Of a stretch of 64,000 nt of DNA, positions 35,584 to 48,390 are shown one piece after another; the first letter of the stretch is position 1, and each line of letters starts with the position of its first letter. Location of the stretch: assembly GCA_039654915.1 (NCBI GenBank), contig CM077600.1, positions 68,643,992 to 68,707,991 on the forward strand, in the 5' to 3' direction. The notes under the pieces were generated by a model. That model made no database searches, was not told where the DNA came from, and saw nothing but the letters and a program-made list of their open reading frames with translations. This stretch comes from Aquilaria yunnanensis. Its lineage: Eukaryota; Streptophyta; Magnoliopsida; Malvales; Thymelaeaceae. The position numbers and the translations under genes are program-made.

Positions 35584-36604
35584 TGATGTGAACCCCGATG
35601 GTATAAAGACCATGAAACGCGCCCAAGATGTGATTCAAGCTCCACAAGACATCAAAGAGACTAGGTTTAAAACCCCCACCCCTAATCAACCTGTGATTAG
35701 AAACGAGAAGTATAGAACTCCAAGAACACAAGCACACTTGTGCACCAAGGCAGTCCACAAAGAACCAAAGAGAAAACCTCTCCAAAGAGCAATATTATTT
35801 CAAAATTTTTCTGTGTGTTTACACCCAGAATATGTGCCTTTATATAGGCCTAAACTAGGGTTAAAAGATGGACAAAATTCGCAGCCTAAGTCACCTAGGA
35901 AACCTAGTTACAAAGGACTCAAGAAAACCTAGTCAAACTAGGACTCTAACACACTTTTAACACATGTTTAAGGTGTGCAGCGAATTCATTTTATCCTAAA
36001 TGACCTGAATCAATTCCATGGCCTAAATAACATCCTAAATAATGTAAATAAATATGAAAATAAAATAAAATACGTTACAAAACAAGATTGGCCATAAAAA
36101 CTCCAAAATAGCCTTCTTGGGTGATTCTGGCTTGTGTCTCCAACTTCAAGCTGAAATTCGAACTTGATGCAGCAATGATTTCTCAAAATTCAAAGCATGA
36201 AAGTTGTAGATATCTTTCTTAGCTTCGAAACCACACTTGAATCACACAAAATGGACTTCTGAATCGAAAGATATTCCCAAAATACTGCAACTGCTTCTGA
36301 ACCAGCGATAACTCGTAAATCGCGACTTTAAAGCTAAATTGGACCTCCTTAACGTGCAAAATGGGTTTTATGGTCTTCATATGATTTGTAGCTCCAGATG
36401 TTATTTTTCCAATGAATCAAGAATTACTCAATTCGGATCTGTTTAGATCAAGATGTGATTTTTCTACCAGAACATCACCAATCTGTCAACATCCGAGCTT
36501 GAAGTGCACTAGTGAGCTCCTTAGCCTTCTTCCTTGTCAATGGTCCACTAGTTATCTTCAATGGATCGTTGCCATCCTTGGTTGTGCCTTTTTTGATCGT
36601 ATCA
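35584..36604 (-). repeat. 5' LTR of N2
   Basis: 1021 bp. The inner end reads TGATGTGAACC (C to T compared with the other copy) and the outer end GATCGTATCA. TATA complement at 35839-35846. Confidence 0.94.
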
Positions 36605-37525
36605 ATGATTGTATTAAGCATTGAGTACTCATTTAAATCACTTGTCATTCAATCTAGCATACTACTCACAGTAATATGTGGGCCCAAGATTGAATTTAGT
36701 GAACGTGTATCATCCTAATGTCTTTCCTTTTAGCTTCAACTACTTAGGTCAATGAGTTAACATGATTAACCAAAAGGAGGATACTCTAGTCTCATTTCCC
36801 TAAGACCTTCGATAACTAATCAAAGTAATCATAATTAACTCAACTTCCTAATCGCAAGCCATAGTCACTAAGAGTCTGATTCGAAGAATCTCACACTAAG
36901 CAAGAATAGAGACAACTTGCTTAAATTCTTCTCTGGTCGTATTTCATGGTCATGGAACACTTGGAAACACATCCATTAAAGTTCCATAATACACTTCTAA
37001 GGTGTTTTACTCATGTCACTCCCACTTGGAGTGATCTCCATTCCAATTGAGGAGTGTGTCATTTCTCCCTCTTAAAACACCATGAAGTGTACTCCTCTTA
37101 ACACATAAAAGGAGGACATGTCAATAACCATGAAATTTTTCCATGTAAGCCTTAGCTTACATTTAACATAGGCTAGGATGTATGAATGGTCATACAAACT
37201 AAATGCACCAAAGCATTGAATCTTGATTACTCATAATCAAGGCGACCATAAAAGCTAAAGTGTCATGTGTTGGACCATGACTCCCACTTAAATGTATCAT
37301 CTACTTAAGTTTCATTTAAGTCTTTAGCCAGTCTCATCCTTAATCTTACACAAAGATCAAGGGCGGATGACTTGTGTGAGAAAGTCAGCCTCTGCCTACG
37401 TTTGACATGTTCATTTGTTCGTTGCGATTCATAAAATTGAACTGAGTATTTCATAAAATAATCTATATTATTTCAAAGAAATATATAACATGTGTGACAC
37501 CAAAGAGGTGAAGTACATCCAACAT
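36605..37525 (-). other. 3' UTR of copia B, part 2
   Basis: Resumes at the right TSD of N2 and matches 16448-17350 of A up to the pol stop. It has an extra short stretch near 37460-37485. No gene is seen. Confidence 0.8.
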
Positions 37526-40500
37526 TTACAATCTTCTAAGACCCATTGCTCTAACATGTCGAGCAAATACAATTGGTGGCAATGGCTTAGTGAGAGGATC
37601 TGCCATCATCAGGTCTGTAGAAATGTACTCAATCCTAACTTCACTCTTTTCAATTGCATCTCTCACAAAGTTATATTTCATGCTAATGTGCTTGGTCTTT
37701 CCATGGTATTTGGGGTCCTTGGTATAAGCCATGGCTGCCATACTATCACTGTAGATAGTAATAGGTTTCTCAATAGAAACCTTGGACTCCAAATTCTTAA
37801 GGAAATAACCTAGCCAAAGGGCTTCTTGTACAGCTGAGGCACTTGAAACAAATTCAGCCTCCATTGTGGACAATGCTGTACAAGTTTGCTTCTTACTACA
37901 CAAAGTAGTAGCCGCACCATTTAGCATGAAAATATAACCAGATGTAGACTTGCTGGAGCCTCTATCTCCTCCCCAATCAGCATCAGAATAGCCACGTAAA
38001 CCAAGGTCTTTACCTTGGTAACAAAGCCAATAATCCTTAGTACCTTTGAGGTACCTTAGGATCCTCTTGACACTCTTCCAATGCTCCAGACCAAGGTTAG
38101 AAGAATATCGTGCTAGAAGTCCAACCGCTTGGGTGATGTCTAGCCTTGTACATAACATGGCGTGCATCAACCTACCAATGGCACTTAGGTAGAGGACCTA
38201 AGCCATCTCTTCCTTCTTCTTTGGATTCTTAGGACACAAGTCCTCTCCGGTCTTGCAACCATATGCAAGAGGTGTACTCATGGGCTTTGCATTTGTTAAG
38301 TTGAACCTCGCAAGAATCTTATCAATATAAGGTTCTTGAGAAAGGGCCAACAGCCTTGCCTTTCTATGCCTTAGGATCTTAACCCCTAGGACAAAGGCAG
38401 CCTCTCCCATATCCTTCATGTCAAAGGTGGAAGACAACCATCCCTTGATGGTACTTAACAACGCAAGCCCATTACATAGAATCAGTATATCATCCACATA
38501 TAGAGTCAATACTGCAAAACTAGACCCAAAAGAGTACAAGTATACACAATTGTCTTCATGCATCATCACAAAGCCATAGCTTGTGATTGCATGGTGAAAC
38601 TTCAAGTACCACTGTCTTGAAGCTTGCTTAAGACCATAGATAGACTTCTTTAGTCTACATACCTTATCCTCTTGACCCTTTTGGACAAACCCTTTAGGTT
38701 GTCTCATATATATCTCCTCACTCAAATCACCATTGAGACAGGCGGTCTTTACATCCATCTGATGTAACTCTAGGTCTAGATTTGCCACGATGGCAAGTAA
38801 TATCCTGATGGAAGTGAATTTTACAACAGGAGAGAAGGTGTCCTTGAAATCAACACCCTTCTTCTGTGTAAAACCCTTGGCCACCAACCGGGCCTTGTAT
38901 CTTTTGATACTTCCATCAGAGTTCACCTTGATCTTGAGAACCCACTTGTTCCCAATTGCCTTACGGCCTGGAGGAAGATCACTTAGCTCCCAAACCCCAT
39001 TGAGATGCACTGAATGCAAGTCATCCTTCATTGCATTTAGCCACTCTTCCCTCTGTGCACCCTCAAGAGCCTCCTTAATGTTACTTGGCTCATCTATCTA
39101 AGATGCAACCAAAGTTGCCTCACTATCCAAGATCCACCATTCTTTAGGTGGTCCACATTTCCTCATTGATCTTCTCAATGTAGGCTGAGATGGAGGCAAC
39201 TCATGCTCCATCTCTTGAGGCTCAACATTTAGCTCTTGAGTATCCTCAACTCCCTCTTCAACAAAACCTTCCTCTTAGAGGTCTTGCTCAAGTTGGTCCA
39301 CAACAATAGGCATTTCTGGAGCCATTGCTCCATGTGGTTGAGGCTAGAGTAGGTGCATGTGTCCCAGGTGTCCTTACGTCACTTGATTGATCCTCATCTA
39401 GGATCTGGCTTAATGAGGTTAAGTCACCACGCTCACCAACTTTGGGAAACTCATCCTCCACAAAGTTAGCATTCCTTGCATCAAAGATGTTCCCAGTTTT
39501 GTGACTTATATCCAAGAACACATAACCCCTAGACTGTTCAGCATAACCAAGGAAGGCACACCTCCTCCCTCTTGGACCCAACTTTCCCAAAGGATGGTCC
39601 GTTATGTGAACATAAGCTAAACAACCCCAAGGGCGTAAATAGCTTAGGTTAGGAGTTTTCTTCTTCCATAACTCATATGGAGAAGAGTTCACATTCTTGG
39701 TGGGTACTCTGTTAAGGACATGAACTGCACACAGCAGTGCATCACTCCAATAAAGGATGTCTAAGTTGGCCTTTGCCATCATGGAACGTACCATGTCCAT
39801 AAGAGTTCTATTCTTCCTCTCAGACACTCCATTCTGTTGGGGTGTCCAAGGAAGAGTGAACTCACTCTCAATACCCTTCAAGCCACAAAATGCCTTGAAT
39901 GCATTTGATGTATACTCTCCACCCCTATCTGTCCTCAAGGATTTAACCTTCTTACCTACTTGGTTCCCAACCAAGTGTACATACTTCTCAAAGCATGCCA
40001 AGGCCTCTGCCTTGTTTCTTAGTTGGTAGATGTGGGTGAATCAAGTATAATCATATGTGAATGTGATGAAATACTTAAATCCATTTCGGGATTCAACCCT
40101 CATTGGCCCACACAGGTCAGAGTAAACTAAACTTAGTGCCTCACTTCTCCTAGTTGCTTTGCCAAAAGGTTTTCTTGTGGCTTTGCTCTCTAGGCATGAT
40201 TGGCAAATTGGAAGGACAACCTTGGTCAAGGAACCTAGCAAGCCACTCTTGGCTAGCTTGTCCATTCTATCTTGACCAATATGACCTAACCTCTCATGCT
40301 ATCTCATTTCATTTGTGACCTCTGTCACATAGCAACTAGGACTTGCAACAAAATGGTTATTTGGCTTCAACTCATAAAGCCCATTATTAACTGAACAAGT
40401 GCATACTATTTGACCATCTTTAATAATAGACACATTCTTATTAAAGAAATTAAAGCAATAATTGTACTTCAACATACTACTTATAGAAATCAAATTTCTA

Positions 40501-41352
40501 CAAATGTTTGGTACATACAATACAGCTATTAGATACAAATATCCAATATCTATAGGAATTTTACACGTTCCTATGCCTTCTACTTCCAGCCTGGCATCAT
40601 TTCCTACTGAAACATGCTTTGAGAGCTTCCTGTAGGCCACAAACCAGGACCTGTCCCGGGCTATGTGGTCTGTTGCTCCCGAGTCTACAATCCATAAAGA
40701 ATTGTACTCAGTTAGTAATGTATATGACACAACATGTACAAAGGAAGTAGAAGGGTATGTATGTACCTTGGGTGGACCTTTGCAATCTTTTGCAAAGTGG
40801 CCTTTATTCCCACAGTTGAAGCACTTCAGCTTGCTTATGTCCCGCTTCTTCTTGAACTTTTTCTTGGAAGCAGGACCTTTTCCCTTACCCTTTCCCAGCC
40901 CTCCTTTGCCACCATTCTTCTTCCATCCCTTCTGGATAGAAGATGAGGCAACATATGCCCTAGAATGGTCCTTGAGGGCCATTACTTCAGCCTCAAGGAG
41001 AAAGGTGACAAACAATGTCATCAAATGACATTATCTGAGGGTTATGGCGTAAGTTGACCTTCATCAACTGCCATTTCTCATCGGGTAAGGAACGGATTAT
41101 TGCTTGCACTTGTTGCTCATTAGTGAGCACATGCCCTGCTGTCTTGAGCTGGTGGATCATGTGTGACATTTCACGCAATTGAGCACTCATAGAGTGATCA
41201 GCACGCTTCACATAATTCTCAAACCTGAGAATCATTAGGCGTTGTTTCTCTATAGAAATATCTCCATACTTGGCCTTGACTGAGTCCCATATGGCCTTAG
41301 CTCCCTCAAGCATGGAGAATTCCACCATAATCTCATCCACCATAGTGGAAAG
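37526..41352 (-). pseudogene. Copia gag-pol of B, several breaks
   Basis: Polyprotein remains of element B. From the 5' side: gag truncated at a deletion junction near 41352 (roughly codons 17-70 missing); a frameshift near 41000; the CCHC knuckle CFNCGNKGHFAKDC; a protease with VDSGATDH near 40665-40690 (absent from A); pre-integrase with TGG to TAG at 40299-40301; integrase with all three catalytic positions (YSDLCGPM, RTDRGGEY, SERKNRT) but CGA to TGA at 40041-40043; an 8-bp deletion frameshift near 39345; reverse transcriptase with YVDDIL near 38490; CAG to TAG near 38195; and RNase H with DADW and the FARHVRAMGLRRL end. Most breaks are C-to-T type changes. It is not functional but preserves the fuller domain order of the family. 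Confidence 0.9.
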
Positions 41353-41493
41353 CAACATGTGTATGAAACAACTTCTAACATGCTTATATATGGCAAAAGA
41401 GATGCATATAGCATTCAATTAGAAATACACAAACATGCCTTCATTGCTCCATACACATATCCTTCATTAGCCTTATCACAATCATACACATAT
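41353..41493 (-). other. Leader fragment of copia C, left part
   Basis: Matches the copia leader (21203-21340 of A) and is fused at about 41352 directly to B gag. It ends with CATAT (41489-41493), the left TSD of F1; the leader continues at 56282. Confidence 0.8.
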
Positions 41494-42480
41494 TGATATG
41501 ATCAAGGAAGGCACACATGGAGAAGGCAAGGACCCATTGAAGGTTTCTAGTGGACCTATGACAAGGAAGAAAGCTAAGGAGCTCTCAAGTGCACTACAAG
41601 GCTTTGTTTCAAGTTTCTTCATGGAGAATGGACATTGAACTTCACAAGGAGCTGCTGGAACTTTCAAGACACCATATGGAGATGATGGATATGCTTGGTA
41701 CTCAGTTCTGGAGTGCTTAGACAAGCCACAAAACAAGGACACCAAGGACACCACTCAAAGTGCACCATTTGAGCCACCTTAAGTGTTCTTGATGCATTTT
41801 GTGACCACAAGCTGGATTTTTGAGCTCTAACTTTCCAGACCTTCATTACCACATCTAATATGAAGATTCATCCCATTGGAACTCAAAGATTCAAGCTTGG
41901 AGCTGAAGATACAAGAGAGAACCTTAAAGTGCCCAAAATGCACCCAAAAAGGCTATTTGGGAGTTTTCGGGTTTAATCTTGTATTTATATTTTATTTTCG
42001 TTCAAATCCTATTTAGATACATTATTTAGGAAGTTATTTAGGCTATGGAATAGTTTTAAATCATTTTGGGCAAGTGGAATACGCTGCATTTATTAAACTT
42101 GTTCAAACTAGGAATTAGAGTCCTAATTTGACTAGGATTTCCTATGTCTTTGTATCTAGGATTCCTAAGGGATTTAGGCTGCGAATTTTGCCTAGCTTTT
42201 AACCCTAGTTTAGGCCTATATAAAGGCACATATTCTGGATGTAAACATACAGAAAAATTTCAAAATAATATTGCTCTTTGGAGAGGTTTTCTCTTTGGTT
42301 CTTGGCGGACTGCCTTGGTGCACAAGTGTGCTTGTGTTCTTGGAGTTCTATACTTCTCGTTTCTAGTCACAGGTTGATTAGGGGTGGGGGTCTTCAAACC
42401 CAGTCTCTTTGATGTCTTGTGGAGCTTGAAAAACATCTTGGGCGAGTTTCATGGTCTTTATACCATAGGGGTTCGCATCA
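41494..42480 (+). repeat. 5' LTR of F1
   Basis: 987 bp, TGATATGATCAAGGAAGG to GGGGTTCGCATCA. Its first 290 bases are the translated LTR tail of the family, without a promoter of their own. Confidence 0.95.
42217..42224 (+). promoter_or_regulatory. TATA box in F1 5' LTR
   Basis: TATATAAA in GGCCTATATAAAGGC, about 265 bp before the LTR end. Confidence 0.75.
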
Positions 42481-42482
42481 GT

Positions 42483-42494
42483 TGGTATCAGAGC
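42483..42494 (+). promoter_or_regulatory. PBS of F1
   Basis: TGGTATCAGAGC two bases after the 5' LTR. Confidence 0.93.
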
Positions 42495-42848
42495 CACAAG
42501 TTCCATTGAAGGACATATCTTGTGTTCTTGTCTCCCTTCGTTTTTCTTTCAATTCTGTCCAGTAATTTTCGTGTTTTAATTCTCTGTTTTAATCTGTTTT
42601 CTTCTTGTTTCAGGTCTGTTCTTTTTATTCCATCCTTGTTCAAGTCTGAAAATCACAAAAACAACAAAAAGAAGTCAATCCATGTCACCTTGTGTTCTCG
42701 GTTTCTACTTGTTTGTTCTTGTTTAATTCTCGTCTTTCTGTTTTGTTTCCAGCCCTATTAATCTCTTCTGTTTTCATTGTTTCCAGCATCTTAGAGTCCA
42801 GCAAACACCAAAAAAAAGAGAAGGATCCAAATTGAGGAAGTTACGGTA

Positions 42849-42930
42849 CAACCAACGTTGATTTCAAATTGGTTTTACGCAACCAACGTTGATTTCAAAT
42901 TGGTTTCGTATAACCAACGTTGATTTCCAG
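42849..42930 (+). repeat. Three-copy 31-bp leader repeat in F1
   Basis: Three head-to-tail units each starting AACCAACGTTGATTTC, with the palindrome AACGTT in each. The repeat is not present in this form in F2. Confidence 0.85.
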
Positions 42931-43039
42931 TTGTGCAAATTTCAATAGTTTCTTGTCTTGGCCGAAAAGAATTCTAACTTTTTGTCTTTGGCAGCAAGGA
43001 ACTTGAAGGAGAAAGTTGTTTTAGTATCAAACAGCAAGC

Positions 43040-43128
43040 AAAAAAAAAAAAAAAAAAGGAGAAAAGAGAAAAGAACAAAGATAGAAAAAGGAAAGTACAA
43101 AGGGAAGAGCTTGCTGAAAAGAAGGAGT
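43040..43128 (+). repeat. Poly-A/purine tract in F1 leader
   Basis: An A-run of about 18 followed by an almost pure A/G stretch. Equivalent tracts sit at 47977-48070 (F2), 6836-6932 (N1) and 35008-35098 (N2). Confidence 0.85.
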
Positions 43129-43454
43129 TTTTCTCAAAATTGTTGGAAGTTTTTGCGCCCGAAAAACCTATCCCATTGTTTTAAGCCAAAAAGCTTTCTT
43201 TGTGGTTCTTGTGATCATCAATTGCAAGGGCTTCCTAGAGTCTTTTAAAGCTTGTTTAGCCCACCTCTTTTGGAGTCAAAATAGTTCTTCAAAAATTCAA
43301 GTTTTCTTGTGTGCTTTGAGGATAGTTTTCTTAGAACTTTTGAGAACTCTTTGAATAGCAATATCTCACTAACAAATTGAGTGCTTGAGTGTTCATCTTT
43401 TGAGTGAAACACGTGAGGTGAGTGTTTGTGAGGATCTTTGTTATTTTCAGGAGT

Positions 43455-46400
43455 ATGGAGGGCCAAGAGGATAGGAGGATGGAGGTGAGGAACAATGATG
43501 AGCCAACCATGAGAGAGCTTCAAGAAACTCTCAATAGACTTGTTGGGAGGATTGAGGACATTGACTTGAGGTTGCCAAGGAGACCAAATCCCATCTTGCA
43601 ACCAAGGAGAGGTCCAAGGAGAGAAGAGCCCGAGGAGGAAGAAGGGCATTGGCATGACCATGGGCTTCCAAGGAGGGGGGAGCCAAGGGAGGACAACAAT
43701 CTAAGCTCCATCAAGCTTACCATTCCACCTTTCCAAGGGAGGAGTGATCCAGATGCATATTGGGAGTGGGAGCAAAAGATTGAGATGGTGTTTGAGTGCC
43801 ATCACTATTCTGAGGAAAAGAAAGTTAAAGTGGCTACTATTGAATTCACTGATTATGCTCTTGTATGGTGGAACCAGGTTGTCACTTCTAGGAGGAGGAA
43901 TGAGGAGGAACCCATCAATACATGGAGAGCTCTTAAAGCCATGATGAGAAAGAGATTTGTTCCAAGTTACTACTATAGAGATCAACACCTCAAACTTCAA
44001 AGGCTTGTGCAAGGCCAAAGGAGTGTGGAGGACTATCATAAGGACTTGGAGATGACACTAAGCCGAGCCAATATCATTGAGGATGAGGAGGCTACCATTG
44101 CTAGATTCATCAACGGCCTTAACCATGAAATTGCCAACAAAGTAGAGATGGTGCCATATGTCAACATGGAGGATTTGCTTCACCATGCCACTAAGGCCGA
44201 AAGAATCATCAAGAGGTCTAAGGCATCCAAGATGGCTCAAGGAGGAAGTTCCACATGGAGGGGAACATGGAGCAAGGAGGCACCAAAGCCAAAAGTGGAG
44301 GCTACCAAGGGCGGCATGTCTCGGCCTCAACAAGACAAACCCAAGGTGCCACCCAAAGATGTGCCCAAGTCAAGGGAGATTGAATGCTTCAAGTGTAGAG
44401 GCAAGGGGCACTACATGAGAGATTGTCCTAACAAAAAGGTGATGATTCTCAAAGATGATGGTGAGATCACATCCGAGGAGGAGGATGCCATGGAGGATAC
44501 ACCACCTTTGGGGGATGATGAGCAAAATACACTTGAGCCCGAGGAAGGTGACTTTGCTTTTGTTGCTAGGAGAGCTCTAAGTGTACAAGCCAAGGAGGAG
44601 GCCAATCAAAGGGAGTGCATATTCCACACTAGATGCCGAATCAAAGATCAAGTGTGCAGCCTCATTGTTGATGGAGGAAGTTGCACCAATGTAGCAAGTT
44701 CAACCATGGTGGAGAAGTTGAAGCTTCCAACTCAAAAGCACCCACAACCATATAGGCTTCAATGGTTGAATGATGCCGGGGAGGTAAAAGTGGTAAAGCA
44801 AGTTTCGGTTAAATTCAAAATTGGTACTTACCATGATGAAATTCTTTGTGATGTTGTTCCTATGCATGCTTGCCATATTTTGCTTGGAAGGCCGTGGCAA
44901 TTTGATAAGAAAGTCACACATGATGGAGAGAAAAACTTGTACTCATTTGTCCATGAAGGAAGGCCGGTCACACTTAGTCCACTTTCACCACAACAAGTTT
45001 TGGAGGATCAAAGGAAACTTCAAAGTAAGGTTGAGAGAAAAATAAATGAGGGGAAAGTTGAGGGCAAGAGTGAAGAGGGGAAAGCCGAGAGACAAAATGA
45101 GAGATCAAGTGAGATGAATGACCATGAGGGGAAGAAGAGTGGAGAGTTCCCGAGAGAAAAGAATGAGAGGAAGTTGAGTGGCAAAAAGGAGTGCTATATT
45201 GCTAAAATGAGTGATGTGAGGAAAGCCATTCAAGCACAAAGACCAGTGCTTCTTTTAATTTACAAAGAATCTTTACTTGTTGTCAATGATCTAACACATC
45301 TTCCTAGTGTTGTTGTGTCTTTGTTGCAGGACTTTGAAGATGTTTTCCCTGAAGATCCGAAAGGTTTGCCTCCAATTAGAGGCATTGAGCATCAAATAGA
45401 CCTAGTCCCGGGAACACCAATTCCAAATCGGCCAGCTTATAGAACCAATCCCGAGGAGACTAAGGAGATTGAGAAGCAAGTAAAGGAGTTGTTGGACAAA
45501 GGCCTTGTGAGGGAAAGTTTGAGTCCTTTTGCCGTACCTGTACTTTTGGTGCCAAAGGAGGATGGTTCATGGCGCATGTGCATGGATTGTAGGCCTGTCA
45601 ACAAGATCACTGTAAAGTATAGACATCCTATTCCTAGACTTGATGATATGCTTGATGAGTTGCATGGTTCTACTTTATTTTCAAAGATTGATTTAAAAAG
45701 TGGGTACCATCAAATTAGGATGAGGGAAGGGGATGAATGGAAAACTGCTTTCAAAACAAAGTTTGGACTTTATGAATGGTTAGTTATGCCTTTTGGATTA
45801 ACTAATGCTCCTAGTACTTTCATGAGACTTATGAATCATGTCTTGCGTGACTTCATTGGAAAGTTTGTTGTTGTGTACTTTGATGATATCCTAGTATATA
45901 GCAAGAACTTAGAAGAACATGTTGGACACCTCACACAAGTACTAAGCACTTTAAGAGGACAAAAGTTGTATGCTAACTTAAAGAAGTGCTCTTTTTGTGT
46001 TGACAAAGTTGTTTTCCTTGGATTTTTCGTGAGTTCACATGGAATTGAGGTAGATCAAGAGAAGGTGAGAGCCATACAAGAATGGCCGACGCCAACATCC
46101 ATCACTGAGGTGAGATCTTTCCATGGGTTAGCTAGCTTCTATAGGAGGTTTGTTAGAAATTTTTCTACCATAGCTGCACCTCTAACTGAAGTTATAAAGA
46201 AGAATGTGGGATTTAAGTGGGGAAAAGCTCAAGAAGATGCTTTCGGGTCATTAAAGGAAAAGTTATGCCATGCACCACTTTTAGCTTTGCCTAACTTTGC
46301 TAATACTTTTGAAGTTGAGTGTGATGCTTCAGGTATAGGCATTGGAGCTGTATTGATGCAAGGAGGCCGCCCCATTGCATACTTTAGTGAGAAGTTGAAT

Positions 46401-46497
46401 GGTGCTAGCTTGAACTATCCCACATATGACAAGGAGCTCTATGCTTTGGTAAGAGCTTTGGAGACTTGGCAACATTATTTGTGGCCAAGAGAGTTTG
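43455..46497 (+). pseudogene. F1 gypsy polyprotein, 5' part (Gag-PR-RT-part of RNase H)
   Basis: Starts at the ATG after TTTTCAGGAGT, the same as in F2. Gag core, CCHC knuckle ([14 protein letters not shown]), aspartic protease (IVDGGSC), reverse transcriptase ([11 protein letters not shown]) and the beginning of RNase H ([14 protein letters not shown]) are all open. The frame is cut at 46497 by F2 between the Phe and Val codons that precede HTDHQ. It differs from F2 by few residues, e.g. SPFAVP for SPCAVP before the RT core. Apart from the insertion I see no lesion, so F1 was probably intact when F2 landed. Confidence 0.92.
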
Positions 46498-47483
46498 TGA
46501 TATGATCAAGGAAGGCACACATGGAGAAGGCAAGGACCCATTGAAGGTTTCTAGTGGACCTATGACAAGGAAGAAAGCTAAGGAGCTCTCAAGTGCACTA
46601 CAAGGCTTTGTTTCAAGTTTCTTCATGGAGAATGGACATGGAACTTCACAAGGAGCTGCTGGAACTTTCAAGACACCATATGGAGATGATGGATATGCTT
46701 GGTACTCAGTTCTGGAGTGCTTAGACAAGCCACAAATAAAGGACACCAAGGACACCACTCAAAGTGCACCATTTGAGCCACCTTAAGTGTTCTTGATGCA
46801 TTTTGTGTCCACAAGCTGGATTTTTGAGCTCTAACTTTCCAGACCTTCATTACCACATCTAATATGAAGATTCATGCCATTGGAACTCAAAGATTCAAGC
46901 TTGGAGCTGAAGATACAAGAGAGAACCTTAAAGTGCCCAAAATGCACCCAAAAAGGCTATTTGGGAGTTTTCGGGTTTAATCTTGTATTTATATTTTATT
47001 TTCGTTCAAATCCTATTTAGATACATTATTTAGGAAGTTATTTAGGCTTTGGAATAGTTTTAAATCGTTTTGGGCAAGTGGAATACGCTGCATTTATTAA
47101 ACTTGTTCAAACTAGGAATTAGAGTCCTAATTTGACTAGGATTTCCTATGTCTTTGTATCTAGGATTCCTAAGGGATTTAGGCTGCGAATTTTGCCTAGC
47201 TTTTAACCCTAGTTTAGGCCTATATAAAGGCACATATTCTGGATGTAAAGATACAGAAAATTGTCGAAATAATATTGCTCTTTGGAGAGGTTTTCTCTTT
47301 GGTTCTTGGCGGACTGCCTTGGTGCACAAGTGTGCTTGTGTTCTTGGAGTTCTATACTTCTCGTTTCTAATCACAGGTTGATTAGGGGTGGGGGTTTTAA
47401 ACCTAGTCTTATTGATGTCTTGTGGAGCTTGATTAGCATCTTGGGCGCGTTTCATGGTCTTTATACCATCGGGGTTCGCATCA
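46498..47483 (+). repeat. 5' LTR of F2
   Basis: 986 bp; TGATATGATC to TTCGCATCA. TATATAAA at 47221-47228 is the probable promoter TATA box. Confidence 0.95.
47221..47228 (+). promoter_or_regulatory. TATA box in F2 5' LTR
   Basis: TATATAAA directly after TTTAGGCC, same position as in F1. Confidence 0.75.
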
Positions 47484-47485
47484 GT

Positions 47486-47497
47486 TGGTATCAGAGC
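47486..47497 (+). promoter_or_regulatory. PBS of F2
   Basis: TGGTATCAGAGC two bases after the 5' LTR. Confidence 0.93.
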
Positions 47498-48390
47498 CAC
47501 AAGTTCCATTGAAGGACATATCTTTGTGTTCTTGTTTCTCTTCGTTTTTCTTTCAATTTTGTCCAGTAATTTCGTGCTTTAATTCTCTGTTTTAATCTGT
47601 TTTCTTCTTGTTTCAGGCCTGTCCCTTTTTATTCCATCCTTGTTCAAGTCCGAAAATCACAAAAACAACAAAAAGACGTCAATCCGTGTTATCTAGTTTT
47701 CTCGGTTTCAATTCGTTTCTTCTTGTTCGATTCTTATCTTTCTGTTTTGTGTCCAGCCATATTAATCTCTCTTGTTTTCATTGTTTCCAGCATCCTAGAG
47801 TCAAGAAAACACCAAAAAAGAAGGATCCAAATTCAGGAAGTTTCGGTACAACCAAAGTTGCTTCAAATTGTGCCAATTTCACTAGTTTCTTGTTTTGTCC
47901 GAAAAGAATTCTAACTTTCTGTCTTTGGCAGCAAGGAACTTGAAGGAGAAAGTTGTTTTAGTATCAAACAGCAAGCAAAAAAAAAAAAAAAAAAAAAGGA
48001 GAAAAGAGAAAAAAACAAAGAAAGAAAAAGAAAAGAACAAAAGAAAGAGCTTGCAAAGGAAAGGGAGTTTTCTCAAAATTGTTGGAAGTTTTTGCGCCCG
48101 AAACCTATCCCATTGTTTTAAGCCAAAAAGCTTTCTTTGTGGTTCTTGTGATCATCAATTGCAAGGGCTTCCTAGAGTCTTTTAAAGCTTGTTTAGCCCA
48201 CCTCTTTTGGAGTCGAAATAGTTCTTCGAAAATTCAGGTTTTCTTGTGTGCTTTGAGGATAGTCTTCTTAGAACTTTTGAGAACTCTTTGAATAGCAATA
48301 TCTCACTAACAAATTGAGTGTTTGAGTGTTCATCTTTGAGTGAAACACGTGAGGTGAGTGTTTGTGAGGATCTTTGTTATTTTCAGGAGT
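47498..48390 (+). other. 5' leader of F2
   Basis: 893-bp untranslated leader with a poly-A/purine tract at 47977-48070 and the splice-like pair (donor-like GAG/GTGAGT at 48351-48359, acceptor-like TTATTTTCAG ending 48386) before the ATG. Confidence 0.75.

Larger units (their letters stand above)
30992..36604 (-). mobile_element. Non-autonomous gypsy-like LTR retrotransposon N2
   Basis: Complete 5613-bp copy of the N family with two LTRs of 1021 bp each, tRNA-Met PBS, PPT and the TSD ATGAT (30987-30991 and 36605-36609). Comparison with element A at 16450 shows the uninterrupted target. Structure is the same as N1: Gag-derived ORF only, no Pol. Confidence 0.95.
42495..43454 (+). other. 5' leader of F1
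   Basis: 960-bp untranslated leader. It contains a 31-bp motif with AACCAACGTTGATTTC repeated three times (about 42849-42930; the F2 leader has a single diverged version), a poly-A/purine tract (43040-43128), and GAG/GTGAGT and TTATTTTCAG just before the ATG. Confidence 0.75.

Noticed and set aside
48358..48390. Upstream extension of the F2 polyprotein by 11 codons
   Set aside because: The frame there starts only with GTG and overlaps splice-like sequence; ATG 48391 is shared by F1, N1 and N2.
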